DNA from: Bacillota bacterium
GTDB taxonomy: Bacteria > Bacillota > Clostridia > Oscillospirales > Ruminococcaceae
Length of the DNA: 64,000 nt
Direction of reading: 5' to 3'
NCBI GenBank assembly: GCA_023460035.1
Contig: JAEWRN010000021.1
Span: 124,001 to 188,000, forward strand
Positions 26,334 to 35,013 of the stretch are shown here, piece after piece (the first letter of the stretch is position 1; each line of letters opens with the position of its first letter). Both the position numbers and the translations under genes were made by a program. The notes under the pieces were generated by a model. It was not told the DNA's origin. It saw only the letters and a list, made by a program, of their open reading frames with translations, and did no database searches.

Positions 26334-27836
26334 ATGGACTCGAACGAGTATATTCTGGAATGTCATAGCCTGAGCAAGGCGTTTGCCGGCACAAAGGCAC
26401 TGACCGAGGTGGATATGATGATTCGCCCGGGCACCGTGCATGCGCTGATGGGGGAAAACGGCGCGGGCAAATCCACGCTGATGAAATGCATCATTGGCCT
26501 TTTGGAACAGGACACCGGCACCATTACCTTTGAGGGGCAGCCCTATAAGGTGAAAAACCCCGCCGAGGCGGCGCAAAAGGGCGTTTCGATGGTGCACCAA
26601 GAGCTGAACGTCGAACCCTACCTGACGATTGCGGAAAACATTTTTTTGCACCGGGAGGATGTGCGCGGCCCTTTTTTGGACAAAAAGGCGACGCTGAAAA
26701 AGGCACAAACGCTGCTGGACGATTTTAAATTCGGCATGCCCGCAAAAACGGAGATGCAAAACCTGCCGCTGGCAAAAGCGCAGATGGTTGAAATCATCAA
26801 AGCAGTTTCGCAAAACGCGCGGCTGATTATCATGGACGAACCCACCTCGTCGCTGGACAGCGAAGAGACCGAGCATCTGTTTCAGACGATTCGAGACTTA
26901 AAGGCGCAGGGCAAAACGATTGTGTACATTTCGCACCGGATGGAAGAAATTTTTCAGATTTGCGACGATTATACGGTGTTCCGCGACGGGCACTCGGTGG
27001 GCTGTGGCCGCGTGGCGGACATCACCACCGCAGACCTTGTGACGCAGATGGTCGGGCGCGAAGTGAAAAACATCTTCCCCAAGGTTGATTGTGCGATTGG
27101 CGAAGTGGAGCTGGAAGTGAAAAACCTCACCGGCAAAGGCTTTCAAGATATCAGCTTTCAGGTGCACAAGGGCGAAATTTTGGGGCTGACCGGCCTTGTG
27201 GGCGCAGGGCGCTCGGAAACCGTCAGTGCAATATTTGGCCTGATCCCCCCGACAAGCGGCGAAATTTTGCTGGAGGGCAAGGAGATTAAAAACAAAAGCA
27301 CCACACAGGCCATTGCCCACGGCATTGCGATGGTCAACGAGGACCGCAAGCAGTACGGCCTGTGCCTGATGCGCTCGCTGCGCGAAAACATCTCGCTGCC
27401 CAACTTAAAAAGCCGCCAGCGCGGTTTGTTGCTGAACAAAAAGCGGGAAAAAGAAGAATGCGCCCAATATGCAAAAGAAATGACCGTAAAATCAGCCGGG
27501 CTTGAAATTGAAGCGCTCAGCCTCTCCGGCGGCAACCAGCAAAAGGTCGTGCTGGCAAAATGGCTGATGTCAAACCCCAAGGTCTTGATTCTGGACGAGC
27601 CGACCCGCGGTGTGGATGTGGGCGCCAAGGCTGAAATTCATACCCAGATCTGCAAGCTGGCGGCCCGCGGCATCGCCATCATCATGATTTCGTCCGAACT
27701 GCCGGAGATTATGGGCATGAGCGACCGCATTCTGGTCTACCATGAGGGCAAACTCAACGGGGAAATTCTGCGCCGGGACATCCTTTCGGGCGCGGTGACG
27801 CAGGAGACAATCCTGGCGAAAGAATTTGGACAATAA
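26334..27836 (+). CDS. Sugar ABC transporter ATPase (RbsA-like, double ABC domain)
   Basis: ATP-binding subunit of 500 residues with two ABC cassettes. The first has GENGAGKST (43-51), LPLAKAQMVEIIKA in place of a classic signature, and IIMDEPTSSLD. The second has GLVGAGRSE, LSGGNQQKVVLAKWL and LILDEPTRGVDVGAKAEI. This is the CUT2 (ribose/xylose-type) arrangement. It energises the permease encoded next. Confidence 0.95.
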   Translation: MDSNEYILECHSLSKAFAGTKALTEVDMMIRPGTVHALMGENGAGKSTLMKCIIGLLEQDTGTITFEGQPYKVKNPAEAAQKGVSMVHQELNVEPYLTIAENIFLHREDVRGPFLDKKATLKKAQTLLDDFKFGMPAKTEMQNLPLAKAQMVEIIKAVSQNARLIIMDEPTSSLDSEETEHLFQTIRDLKAQGKTIVYISHRMEEIFQICDDYTVFRDGHSVGCGRVADITTADLVTQMVGREVKNIFPKVDCAIGEVELEVKNLTGKGFQDISFQVHKGEILGLTGLVGAGRSETVSAIFGLIPPTSGEILLEGKEIKNKSTTQAIAHGIAMVNEDRKQYGLCLMRSLRENISLPNLKSRQRGLLLNKKREKEECAQYAKEMTVKSAGLEIEALSLSGGNQQKVVLAKWLMSNPKVLILDEPTRGVDVGAKAEIHTQICKLAARGIAIIMISSELPEIMGMSDRILVYHEGKLNGEILRRDILSGAVTQETILAKEFGQ

Positions 27837-27853
27837 GAGGAGAGGTAGAGGAC

Positions 27854-28831
27854 ATGAATAGTTTGGGCAAAAAAACAAACCGCCTGGGGATGGACCAGAC
27901 CGACCTTTCACTGCTGATGCGGCGCTACGGCATTGGCCTTGTGCTGATCGCAATGTGTATTTTTTTGATGATCGCATCCCCCAACTTTACCAAAGCGACC
28001 AACCTGCTTTCTATTTTAAACTCCGTTGCGGTCAACGGCTGTATCGCGTTCGGCATGTGTGTCGTCATCACCGGCGGCGGCATCGATTTGTCGGTCGGCT
28101 CCATGCTGGCACTGGGCTCGGTGATGATTGGTAAAATGCTGGACGCCACCGGCAGCAATTTGATTGCCTGCCTTGTCTGCATTGCCGTGTGCACCTTTTT
28201 TGGGCTGGTCAACGGCCTGTTGCTTGCCAAGTTTGAGCTGTTCCCCTTCGTGGTCACACTGGCAACACAGCTTTCCATCCGCGGTATCGGGTACTTGATT
28301 TCCGGCGGGTACTCGCAAGGTCTTTCCAATGTGTCGTTTACCAACATCGGTATTGGCAAAACACTGGGCATCCCCAACGCGGTCTTCTTCCTCACGGCGA
28401 TTTTAATTATTACCTACATTTTGATGCACCGCACCAAGTTCGGCCGGTATGATTACGCGGTCGGCGGCAACAAAGCGGCGGCGACAGCCTCCGGTGTGCC
28501 GGTGTTCTGGACCATTGCTGGCAGCTATGTGTTCTCCGGCTTTTGCACCGGCGTTGCGGCGGTGCTGATGAGCGCCCGCATCAACGCGGCACAGCCGAAC
28601 ATCGGCATTGGCTACGAAACCGACGCCATTGCGGCCTGCGTTATAGGCGGCACGTCGTTTGCGGGCGGCATTTCCACCACACCGGGCTGCCTGATTGGCA
28701 TTCTGATGATTGGCGTTATTTACAACGGCATGAACCTGCTGGGTGTCAACAGCTACTGGCAGACCATTTTGAAAGGCCTGTTGATTTTGCTGGCACTGCT
28801 GCTGGACAAATTCATGAACAAAAAGCATTGA
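27854..28831 (+). CDS. Sugar ABC transporter permease (RbsC-like)
   Basis: CUT2 permease of 325 residues with about ten membrane segments. Family motifs: GGGIDLSVGSMLALG, ASGVPVFWTIAGSYVFSGFCTGVAAVL and GGTSFAGGISTTPGCLIG. It starts 17 bases after the ATPase with RBS AGGAGAGG. Confidence 0.95.
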   Translation: MNSLGKKTNRLGMDQTDLSLLMRRYGIGLVLIAMCIFLMIASPNFTKATNLLSILNSVAVNGCIAFGMCVVITGGGIDLSVGSMLALGSVMIGKMLDATGSNLIACLVCIAVCTFFGLVNGLLLAKFELFPFVVTLATQLSIRGIGYLISGGYSQGLSNVSFTNIGIGKTLGIPNAVFFLTAILIITYILMHRTKFGRYDYAVGGNKAAATASGVPVFWTIAGSYVFSGFCTGVAAVLMSARINAAQPNIGIGYETDAIAACVIGGTSFAGGISTTPGCLIGILMIGVIYNGMNLLGVNSYWQTILKGLLILLALLLDKFMNKKH

Positions 28832-28865
28832 TTGCACGGCAAATTGCAACACCAATTCGTTTCGT

Positions 28866-28884
28866 AAAGCCCAATCCGGGCTTT
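28866..28884 (+). terminator. Small hairpin between permease and binding-protein genes
   Basis: AAAGCCC/GGGCTTT (28866-28872 with 28878-28884). Such hairpins commonly cause partial termination or 3' protection so that the binding protein is made at a different level. Confidence 0.5.
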
Positions 28885-28917
28885 TGAATAAACAAGGACA
28901 AAAAAGGAGATAAGAGT

Positions 28918-29931
28918 ATGAAAAAGTCAACCCATCGCGTATCCCTTCTGGTAGCACTGTCCCTTGCTGCTGTAATGCTTCTGAGCGCATGCGGCGCAAC
29001 CTCCTCCTCCGCTGCGGCATCGTCCGCACCTGCTGCTTCCACCGCTTCGTCGGCGGCAGCAACCAGCGACATTCAGGTCGCCTACATCTGCAAAAACACG
29101 GTAGATGCCTTCCACCAGACAGTCAACACCGCAGCCAAAGAGGCACTGGACGCACTGGTTTCCAAGGGCGCCATCAAATCCTGGCAGCTGTATGACGGCC
29201 AGACCGACCCGGCCACCCAGGTGACCCTGCTGGATACCGCCATCACCAACGGCGCAAACTTCGTCATCTTCCTGCCGGCAGAATCCGCCGGTTCTGACCC
29301 TGTTGTCACCAAGTGCGCACAAGAGGGCATCCCCTGCATCGTTGTGAACTCCAAAACGGACAGCACCGATGAAAAAGCAACTGCATTCGTGGGCTCTGAC
29401 GACGTGTTTGCCGGCGAGATGATGGGCAAATACATTGAAGAGAAAGTGGCCGAGGGCGGCAAATATCTGCACATGCAGGGCATCATCGGCAACTCGGCCC
29501 AGATCGACCGCGGCCAGGGCATTGCCAACACACTGGGCAAAGACAGCAAGTTTGAACTGGCTGGCGAGTACGCCTGCGACTGGTCGGCTGATAAGGCTGT
29601 CACCAACGCAACCGACGCAATCACCACCTATGGCGACGAGATTGTTGCAATCGTGTGCGACAACGACGACATGAGCTCGGCGGTACAGAACTACTGCAAC
29701 TCCATCGGCCGCACCGACATCTACTGCATCGGTGTTGACGGCAACGCAGGCCCCCTGGGCATGGTCAAAGCCGGCACCTTGGGCGCAACCGTTCTGCAGG
29801 ATGGCGCTTCGCAGGTCACCACCGCAATCAACATGATCCCCGACGTTGCTTCCGGTGCTCAGGTTGAAAAAACCACGATGATCCCGTTCGTTCTGGTTAC
29901 TTCGGACAATGTGGACCAGTACCTGAAGTAA
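28918..29931 (+). CDS. Sugar ABC transporter substrate-binding lipoprotein (RbsB-like)
   Basis: Extracellular binding protein of 337 residues. Lipobox LLSAC with Cys25, then an Ala/Ser-rich linker to about residue 60. The type I periplasmic-binding fold follows (DIQVAYICKNTVDAFHQTVNTAAKE, ITNGANFVIFLPAE, DNDDMSSAVQNYC, IGVDGNAG). RBS AGGAGATAAG precedes the ATG. It delivers the cluster's sugar to the RbsA/RbsC-like pair. Ligand not deducible, but the enzymes around it point to a pentose or tetrose-type polyol or sugar. Confidence 0.94.
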   Translation: MKKSTHRVSLLVALSLAAVMLLSACGATSSSAAASSAPAASTASSAAATSDIQVAYICKNTVDAFHQTVNTAAKEALDALVSKGAIKSWQLYDGQTDPATQVTLLDTAITNGANFVIFLPAESAGSDPVVTKCAQEGIPCIVVNSKTDSTDEKATAFVGSDDVFAGEMMGKYIEEKVAEGGKYLHMQGIIGNSAQIDRGQGIANTLGKDSKFELAGEYACDWSADKAVTNATDAITTYGDEIVAIVCDNDDMSSAVQNYCNSIGRTDIYCIGVDGNAGPLGMVKAGTLGATVLQDGASQVTTAINMIPDVASGAQVEKTTMIPFVLVTSDNVDQYLK

Positions 29932-29963
29932 TCTCCCGGTTTTAAGCTGCAACCCTTAGCAGG

Positions 29964-30000
29964 AAACTGCGGAGTGTCCATAAAACCGCTCCGCAGTTTT
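29964..30000 (+). terminator. Terminator after the binding-protein gene
   Basis: An 11-bp stem (29964-29974 with 29989-29999) ending in TTTT. It separates the kinase/ABC operon from the aldolase operon. Confidence 0.8.
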
Positions 30001-30255
30001 CGTAAGGGTTCTCTTTTTCCCCACGCATGAAATAAAATGACATACAAAAACGCGCATGAAATATTGGTTTCATGATTGCCGGTTTTCATTAAGACATTCG
30101 ATGCCGTTTGGCGCTTTTGCGTAAGGCAAAAGGTGATGTCAGCTGCGTGTTCGGGGCAAAAAAGGCATAAACAGAGCAAACCGCTCTGCTGAGCATAGTT
30201 TACGCGGCAGATGCCGCACAACGCTTCGAGTCTTATTTTAAAAGGAGAAACCATT
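30001..30255 (+). promoter_or_regulatory. Control region of the aldolase operon with operator-like sites
   Basis: CATGAAATAAAATGACAT (30026-30043) matches 17 of 18 bases of the site at 23375. A second dyad CATGAAA/TTTCATG with a 6-base centre lies at 30055-30074. These suggest the same regulator as the upstream operon. Promoter hexamers are not clear. No small gene was found. Confidence 0.65.
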
Positions 30256-31131
30256 ATGTTAATGAACATGACAGACCTGCTGAAGGTCGCGAACGAACAC
30301 AATTTTGCCGTGCCGGCCTTCAATATCGGCACGGGGATGATCCTGAATGCGGTGATTGAACGGTGCGAGGCCCTGCAGGCGCCCGTGATCCTTGCCATTC
30401 ACCCTTTAGAGTTAAAGTTTCAGGGTGATAACTTCATTGAGAGTGTAAAGGCGATTGCGAACAAAACCAAAATCCCCTGCGTGATCCATCTTGACCATTC
30501 GGAAGAGAAGGACATCTATCGTGCGGTGCGCGACGGCTTCACCTCTGTCATGATCGACGCCTCCTCTTTGCCGTTTGAAGAAAACATTGCAATCACCAAG
30601 CGCATTGTGGACTTCTGCCGCCCGCTGAACGTTTCGGTTGAAGGCGAGCTTGGCACCATCGGCACCACCGAGCAGTCGTTTGAGGGTGGCGTTTCCTCCA
30701 CCGAGATCAGCTACACCCAGCCGGAGGAAGCCCGCACCTTTATCGACCGCACCGGGGTCGACACGCTGGCCATCGCCATCGGCACCTGCCACGGCATCTA
30801 CCCGAAGGGCTTCCAGCCGAACCTGCAACAGGAGCTGCTGAGCAAGATCAAAAAGGTCGTGCCCGAAACCCCGCTGGTGCTGCACGGCGGCTCGTCCAAC
30901 AAGGACAGCGAAATTGCCGAAGCCTGCCGCCGCGGCATCAACAAGATCAACATTTCGTCGGACATCAAGGATGCGTTCTATCAGGAACTGCGCAACACGC
31001 TGAAAGACCCGTTCATCCGTGAGCCGTTTGAGCTTTACCCGGCTGCAATTGCGGCCATGAACAAGATCATCGACCACAAGATCGAACTGTTCAACGACGA
31101 CGACAAGGTGAAATACTACCGGCTGGGCTAA
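30256..31131 (+). CDS. Class II ketose-(bis)phosphate aldolase
   Basis: Zn-dependent aldolase of 291 residues, fructose-bisphosphate/tagatose-bisphosphate aldolase family. Catalytic and zinc residues: Asp80-His81 in HLDHSEE, Glu132 in VEGELGTIG, His179 in GTCHGIYPKG, His210 in LHGGSS; the phosphate loop reads NISSD. It should cleave a ketose phosphate to DHAP and an aldehyde. ATG 30256 has AGGAG at ideal distance; an upstream in-frame extension is not family-like. First gene of the second part of the cluster, followed 83 bases on by D-lyxose isomerase. Confidence 0.93.
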   Translation: MLMNMTDLLKVANEHNFAVPAFNIGTGMILNAVIERCEALQAPVILAIHPLELKFQGDNFIESVKAIANKTKIPCVIHLDHSEEKDIYRAVRDGFTSVMIDASSLPFEENIAITKRIVDFCRPLNVSVEGELGTIGTTEQSFEGGVSSTEISYTQPEEARTFIDRTGVDTLAIAIGTCHGIYPKGFQPNLQQELLSKIKKVVPETPLVLHGGSSNKDSEIAEACRRGINKINISSDIKDAFYQELRNTLKDPFIREPFELYPAAIAAMNKIIDHKIELFNDDDKVKYYRLG

Positions 31132-31214
31132 CCTGCCGACAGCGCGGGGCATGTATCGAAAGGTGCATGCCCCTACCTGTAGGCGGCAAGCGGCATTAAA
31201 AAGGAGAGACTATT

Positions 31215-31898
31215 ATGAAACGTTCTGAAATTGACAAGCAGATCGCGTGGGCCATTGGCGCCTGCGAAAAACTGCACTGCGCGCTGCCGGGCTTTGCTTA
31301 CTGGAGCCCGAAACAGTGGGAGGAAAACAAAGCCTCTACCGAGCACCTGCGCAAGGTGGGCATGGGCTGGGACGTGACCGACTACAATTCAAACGATTTT
31401 GACAAGGTGGGCGCGGTGCTGTTTACGCTGCGCAACGGCGAAGTGGCACACCCGGAAAGCGGGCAGGTGTACTGCGAAAAGTACATTGCAATGAAAGCGG
31501 GCCAGATGCTGCCCTGCCACTTCCACTACTTTAAAACAGAGGACATCATCAACCGCGCCGGCGGCACGCTGCGGGTGTATGTATGGAACAGCACCCCCGG
31601 CTTTGACGGTTACCAGAAGGATTTGAAGGGCGATGTGCACCTGCTGTGCGACGGCCAGCCTGTCACGGTGGCGGCCGGCGGCTATGTGGATGTCACGGTG
31701 GGCAACTCCATCACGCTGACCCCGTACATTTACCACGCGTTTACCGCGGTGGCCGAGGCGGGCGACTTGATCGTGGGCGAAGTGTCCCGCGTGAACGACG
31801 ACGCTGCCGACAACCACTTCAACCCGCCGGTCAACCTGCCCCCGATTGAAGAGGACGCACCTGCGAAGTATCGCCTGTGCGGCGGGTACCAGCAATAA
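31215..31898 (+). CDS. D-lyxose ketol-isomerase family protein
   Basis: Cupin-fold isomerase of 227 residues. Metal ligands are visible as His102, His104 and Glu109 in CHFHYFKTED and His174 in YIYHAF. Known members interconvert D-lyxose and D-xylulose and often D-mannose and D-fructose. With the xylulokinase-type enzyme upstream this would carry D-lyxose into the pentose phosphate pathway. RBS AAGGAGAG precedes the ATG. Length fits the family. Confidence 0.9.
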   Translation: MKRSEIDKQIAWAIGACEKLHCALPGFAYWSPKQWEENKASTEHLRKVGMGWDVTDYNSNDFDKVGAVLFTLRNGEVAHPESGQVYCEKYIAMKAGQMLPCHFHYFKTEDIINRAGGTLRVYVWNSTPGFDGYQKDLKGDVHLLCDGQPVTVAAGGYVDVTVGNSITLTPYIYHAFTAVAEAGDLIVGEVSRVNDDAADNHFNPPVNLPPIEEDAPAKYRLCGGYQQ

Positions 31899-31923
31899 GC
31901 CGCCCCTAAAAAGGCCGGCAAAA

Positions 31924-31957
31924 AGGGAGTGAAGTGCGCTTCACTTCCTTCTTTTAA
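31924..31957 (+). terminator. Weak terminator or attenuator hairpin
   Basis: GGGAGTGAAG/CTTCACTTCC with a TGCG loop, followed by TTCTTTT, between the isomerase and the ketose kinase gene. It may set the level of the downstream genes. Confidence 0.55.
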
Positions 31958-31985
31958 AAGGAACGCTGAAAGGGGAGGACCACAC

Positions 31986-33716
31986 ATGGATACGATGACC
32001 TGCGCCGAGGTGCGGCAGATGCTTGTGGCCTGTACAGACAAAATTATACGAAACGAACCCTATTTGACCCGCCTTGACAGTGCGATTGGGGACGGGGACC
32101 ATGGGGTGGGCATGCTGAACGGTATGCAAGCCGCCAAAGCCTGCCTGCAAGACAGCGAAAACGAAACCAATGTTTACGCGCTGTATACCAAAATGTCCGC
32201 CGCAATGCAGCAGGCCATGGGTGGTGCTTCCGGCATGATTTTTTCGACCTTATTTGCCGGGGATGCCGCGTCGCGCGCGCCGTCACAGACCTTGACCCCC
32301 GCGCTGCTGGCACAGCAGATGGCGGCGGGGCTACAGGCCATTCAAGACCTTGGGCACGCGCAATGCGGCGACAAAACAATGGTGGATGCCTTATCCCCCG
32401 CCGTCATCGCGATGCAGGAGAGCTGCGGGGGTACGTTTGAAGAACTGCTTACCGCCGCAGCGCAGGCCGCGGGCGAAGGGGTAGAAAAAACCAAGCAGTA
32501 TGTCGCAAAGTTTGGCCGGGCCAAAAGTCTGGGCGAGCGGGCGATTGGTCACCAGGACGCCGGTGCGACCAGCACGTTTTTGATCTTGCAGCAGATGCGG
32601 GATTTTGTCACCGGTGAGGTGACACCGGACCCCGCCCTGCCGCAGGACGAAGCGACGGCCCCCGCCCCCGCCGCGGGCGACGTGAAGTGGAAAAAGAAAA
32701 TCATCAACGACCCGCACGCCGTCGTGGCAGAGGAGACCGAGGGGTTTCTTGCCGCGTTTGGCGCGCAGATCGCCGCAGTGCCGGGCGTTAACGGGCTGGT
32801 GAAAAAAAGCATCCCCGCGGGCAAAACGGCGCTGGTGATTGGCGGCGGCGCCGGGCACGAGCCGATGTTTGGGTTCTTTTTGGGCGAAAACCTGGCCGAT
32901 GCCGCCGCCAGCGGCAACGTGTTTACGTCGCCCGACCCGGTGACGATTGAACAGACCGCCAAGGCGGCGCAGCGCGGCGCCGGGGTGCTGTTTGTGTACG
33001 GCAACTATGCCGGCGATATTTTAAACTTTGACAAAGCGGCAAAGCAGCTGGAACAGCAGGGCATCCCCACCAAAACGGTGCGGGTGTGGGACGACGTGGC
33101 CTCGGCCCCGAAAGACCGCCTTACCGACCGCCGCGGCATTGCGGGCGATGTGTTTGTGCTGAAAATTGCGGGCGCCGCCTGTGCCAGCCTGCCGCTTGCC
33201 GAAGCCTGCCGCGTGACAGAAAAGGCGCGCGACAACACCTGGTCCATCGGTGTGGGCCTTGAGGGGGCGACCATCCCCGGCCAAAAGGACCCGATTTTCA
33301 GCCTGCCGCCGGACGAGATGGAGTACGGCCTTGGCATCCACGGCGAACCGGGTATCCGGCGCATTAAAATGGAGACCGCCGACGAAATTGTAGAGACGCT
33401 GCTGGAAGAGCTGCTGAAAAACAGCGACATCCACCCCAATGACACCGTGTGCAGCTATGTGAACGGCCTTGGCAGCACCACGCTGATGGAGCTGATGATC
33501 ATGAACCGCAAGCTGGCCCAGTTATTGCGGCAAAAGGGGATCAAGGTGCACGACATGGAGGTCAACAGCCTTGTCACCACAATGGAGATGGCGGGCGCGT
33601 CGATTACGCTGTTAAAACTGGACGACGAGCTGAAAGCCTATTATGACCTGCCGTGCGACAGCCCGTATTACAAAAAAAGCGGGCCGGCAAAAGGGGGTGA
33701 ACCCGTTGGCGTGTAA
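31986..33716 (+). CDS. Fused dihydroxyacetone-kinase-family enzyme (DhaL-DhaK order)
   Basis: ATP-dependent ketose kinase of 576 residues. Residues 1-210 are a DhaL (nucleotide) domain with the Mg-binding IGDGDHG (34-40). A linker rich in Pro/Ala (212-231) leads to a DhaK (substrate) domain, 235-576, with GGAGHEP (287-293, His291) and the covalent substrate histidine His452 in LGIHGEPG. The order is inverted relative to the usual single-chain Dak (K then L). It may phosphorylate dihydroxyacetone or, as in tetritol pathways, erythrulose. GGGGAGG precedes ATG 31986. The next gene overlaps its 3' end by 11 bases. Confidence 0.9.
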   Translation: MDTMTCAEVRQMLVACTDKIIRNEPYLTRLDSAIGDGDHGVGMLNGMQAAKACLQDSENETNVYALYTKMSAAMQQAMGGASGMIFSTLFAGDAASRAPSQTLTPALLAQQMAAGLQAIQDLGHAQCGDKTMVDALSPAVIAMQESCGGTFEELLTAAAQAAGEGVEKTKQYVAKFGRAKSLGERAIGHQDAGATSTFLILQQMRDFVTGEVTPDPALPQDEATAPAPAAGDVKWKKKIINDPHAVVAEETEGFLAAFGAQIAAVPGVNGLVKKSIPAGKTALVIGGGAGHEPMFGFFLGENLADAAASGNVFTSPDPVTIEQTAKAAQRGAGVLFVYGNYAGDILNFDKAAKQLEQQGIPTKTVRVWDDVASAPKDRLTDRRGIAGDVFVLKIAGAACASLPLAEACRVTEKARDNTWSIGVGLEGATIPGQKDPIFSLPPDEMEYGLGIHGEPGIRRIKMETADEIVETLLEELLKNSDIHPNDTVCSYVNGLGSTTLMELMIMNRKLAQLLRQKGIKVHDMEVNSLVTTMEMAGASITLLKLDDELKAYYDLPCDSPYYKKSGPAKGGEPVGV

Positions 33717-34488
33717 AAAATGGTACATGGGCACCAACACCAAAATGTACAAGACCATTGGGCAGACGAATGAGTTCATCACCCGGCTGCAACAGCTGAC
33801 GGCGGATATTGACCGCAGCGCGTTTGAGCTGTTTGTCATCCCCAGCTTTACCACGCTGGACAGCGCGGGGCGCAACAAACAGCCGGGGCTGCTAAAGCTG
33901 GGCGCACAAAACATGGGCTGGGCAGAAGAGGGGCAGTTTACCGGGGAGATCAGCCCGCTGATGCTGAAAGAGGTGGGCTGTGACCTTGTGATGGTGGGCC
34001 ATTCAGAGCGGCGCCACGTTTTTTTAGAGACCGACGAGATGGAAAACCGCAAGGTGCTGTGTGCGTTGCAGCACGGGTTTGACGTGCTGCTGTGCATCGG
34101 TGAGACCGAAGAAGAAAAAGACGCGGGGCAAAGCGACGAGGTACTGCGCCGCCAGCTGCGGCTGGGCCTTGCGGGCGTTACGGCACAGCAGGCGGCCCAT
34201 GTGTGGGTGGCGTACGAGCCGGTGTGGGCCATTGGCGTCAACGGCAAGCCGGTCGAAATCAGCTATGCAGACGAAAAGCTGACGGTCATCCGCAACAGCC
34301 TGCGGCAGCTGTTTGACACTGCGGCAGAGGACATGCCCATTTTTTACGGGGGCTCGGTCAACCCGCAAAATGCCGTGCCGCTGGCAGGCTGCGCCGACAT
34401 TAACGGCCTGTTTATCGGCCGCAGCGCGTGGGATGCCGACGGGTTTAATGCCATTATTCGCGCCGTGCTGCAAAGCAGGGCGACCTGA
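33706..34488 (+). CDS. Triosephosphate isomerase family protein, likely paralogue for another substrate
   Basis: TIM-barrel isomerase of 260 residues. The start is TTG 33706, five bases after AAGGGGGTGA; an upstream frame to 33643 lies inside the kinase gene. Active-site elements: MGTNTKMY (canonical GNWKMN; Asn and Lys kept, Trp and second Asn changed), GHSERR (His), AYEPVWAIG (Glu) and GGSVNP. Erythritol/tetritol pathways use such TPI paralogues on tetrulose phosphates, and the flanking DhaK-type and RpiB-type genes fit that role. A plain triosephosphate isomerase acting on DHAP is the alternative. Confidence 0.88.
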   Translation: MACKKWYMGTNTKMYKTIGQTNEFITRLQQLTADIDRSAFELFVIPSFTTLDSAGRNKQPGLLKLGAQNMGWAEEGQFTGEISPLMLKEVGCDLVMVGHSERRHVFLETDEMENRKVLCALQHGFDVLLCIGETEEEKDAGQSDEVLRRQLRLGLAGVTAQQAAHVWVAYEPVWAIGVNGKPVEISYADEKLTVIRNSLRQLFDTAAEDMPIFYGGSVNPQNAVPLAGCADINGLFIGRSAWDADGFNAIIRAVLQSRAT

Positions 34489-34512
34489 ACACAGAAAGGG
34501 GCGCAAAGCCGC

Positions 34513-34971
34513 ATGGATATTACCATTACCAATATTGCCGAAACCCCCATTGCGGGGGTGCGTGTCGCAATGCCGCAGGCCTATGAAGAGGGCCGCTATT
34601 GTGAGGACTTTTTTACCTGGACGGGCATGCCGCTGGTGAGCAGCTTCAATACCCGCGATATCATGATGGGGGTGTTGCAGGGCTGGCACCACACGCCGAA
34701 CTTTGACAAAATAGAGTACCACACCGACAAAGAGAGCTTTTACTTTATGCAGGGCACGGCGCTGATGCTGTTTGTCGACATCAAGGACGGCAAGCCGGAC
34801 CTTGCCACCAGCCAGATTGTGCGCATCCCGGCGGGCACCGAGCTGGAGATTGCGGCCGGCAAGGGGCATTTTGTCGCCGTGGCCGAAGGGGACCATTTTT
34901 CCGCGCTGGTCACCAGCCCGGTGCAGGACGCACCGCGCCTGCCGCTGCCGCAGATGGTCTGCGGCAAATAA
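34513..34971 (+). CDS. Cupin-domain protein of unknown function
   Basis: Small protein of 152 residues. A single cupin barrel is suggested by YHTDKESFYFMQGTALMLFV, IVRIPAGTELEIAAGKGHFVAV and the short beta pattern. The HxxxE-type first cupin motif is partly kept. It sits 24 bases after the TPI-like gene and 42 bases before the RpiB-like gene, so it belongs to the pathway, perhaps as an epimerase, mutarotase or isomerase. Catalytic role not known. The RBS AAAGGGG is rather distant (about 13 bases). Confidence 0.7.
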   Translation: MDITITNIAETPIAGVRVAMPQAYEEGRYCEDFFTWTGMPLVSSFNTRDIMMGVLQGWHHTPNFDKIEYHTDKESFYFMQGTALMLFVDIKDGKPDLATSQIVRIPAGTELEIAAGKGHFVAVAEGDHFSALVTSPVQDAPRLPLPQMVCGK

Positions 34972-35013
34972 TGCGCCGCACAACCTGATTTGTTACCCAA
35001 AGGGGGCATTGAG

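Noticed and set aside
28927..29952. A 341-codon minus-strand frame opposite the sugar-binding lipoprotein gene
   Set aside because: The opposite strand encodes a convincing binding protein; the antisense frame is Gly/Val/Arg-rich and featureless.
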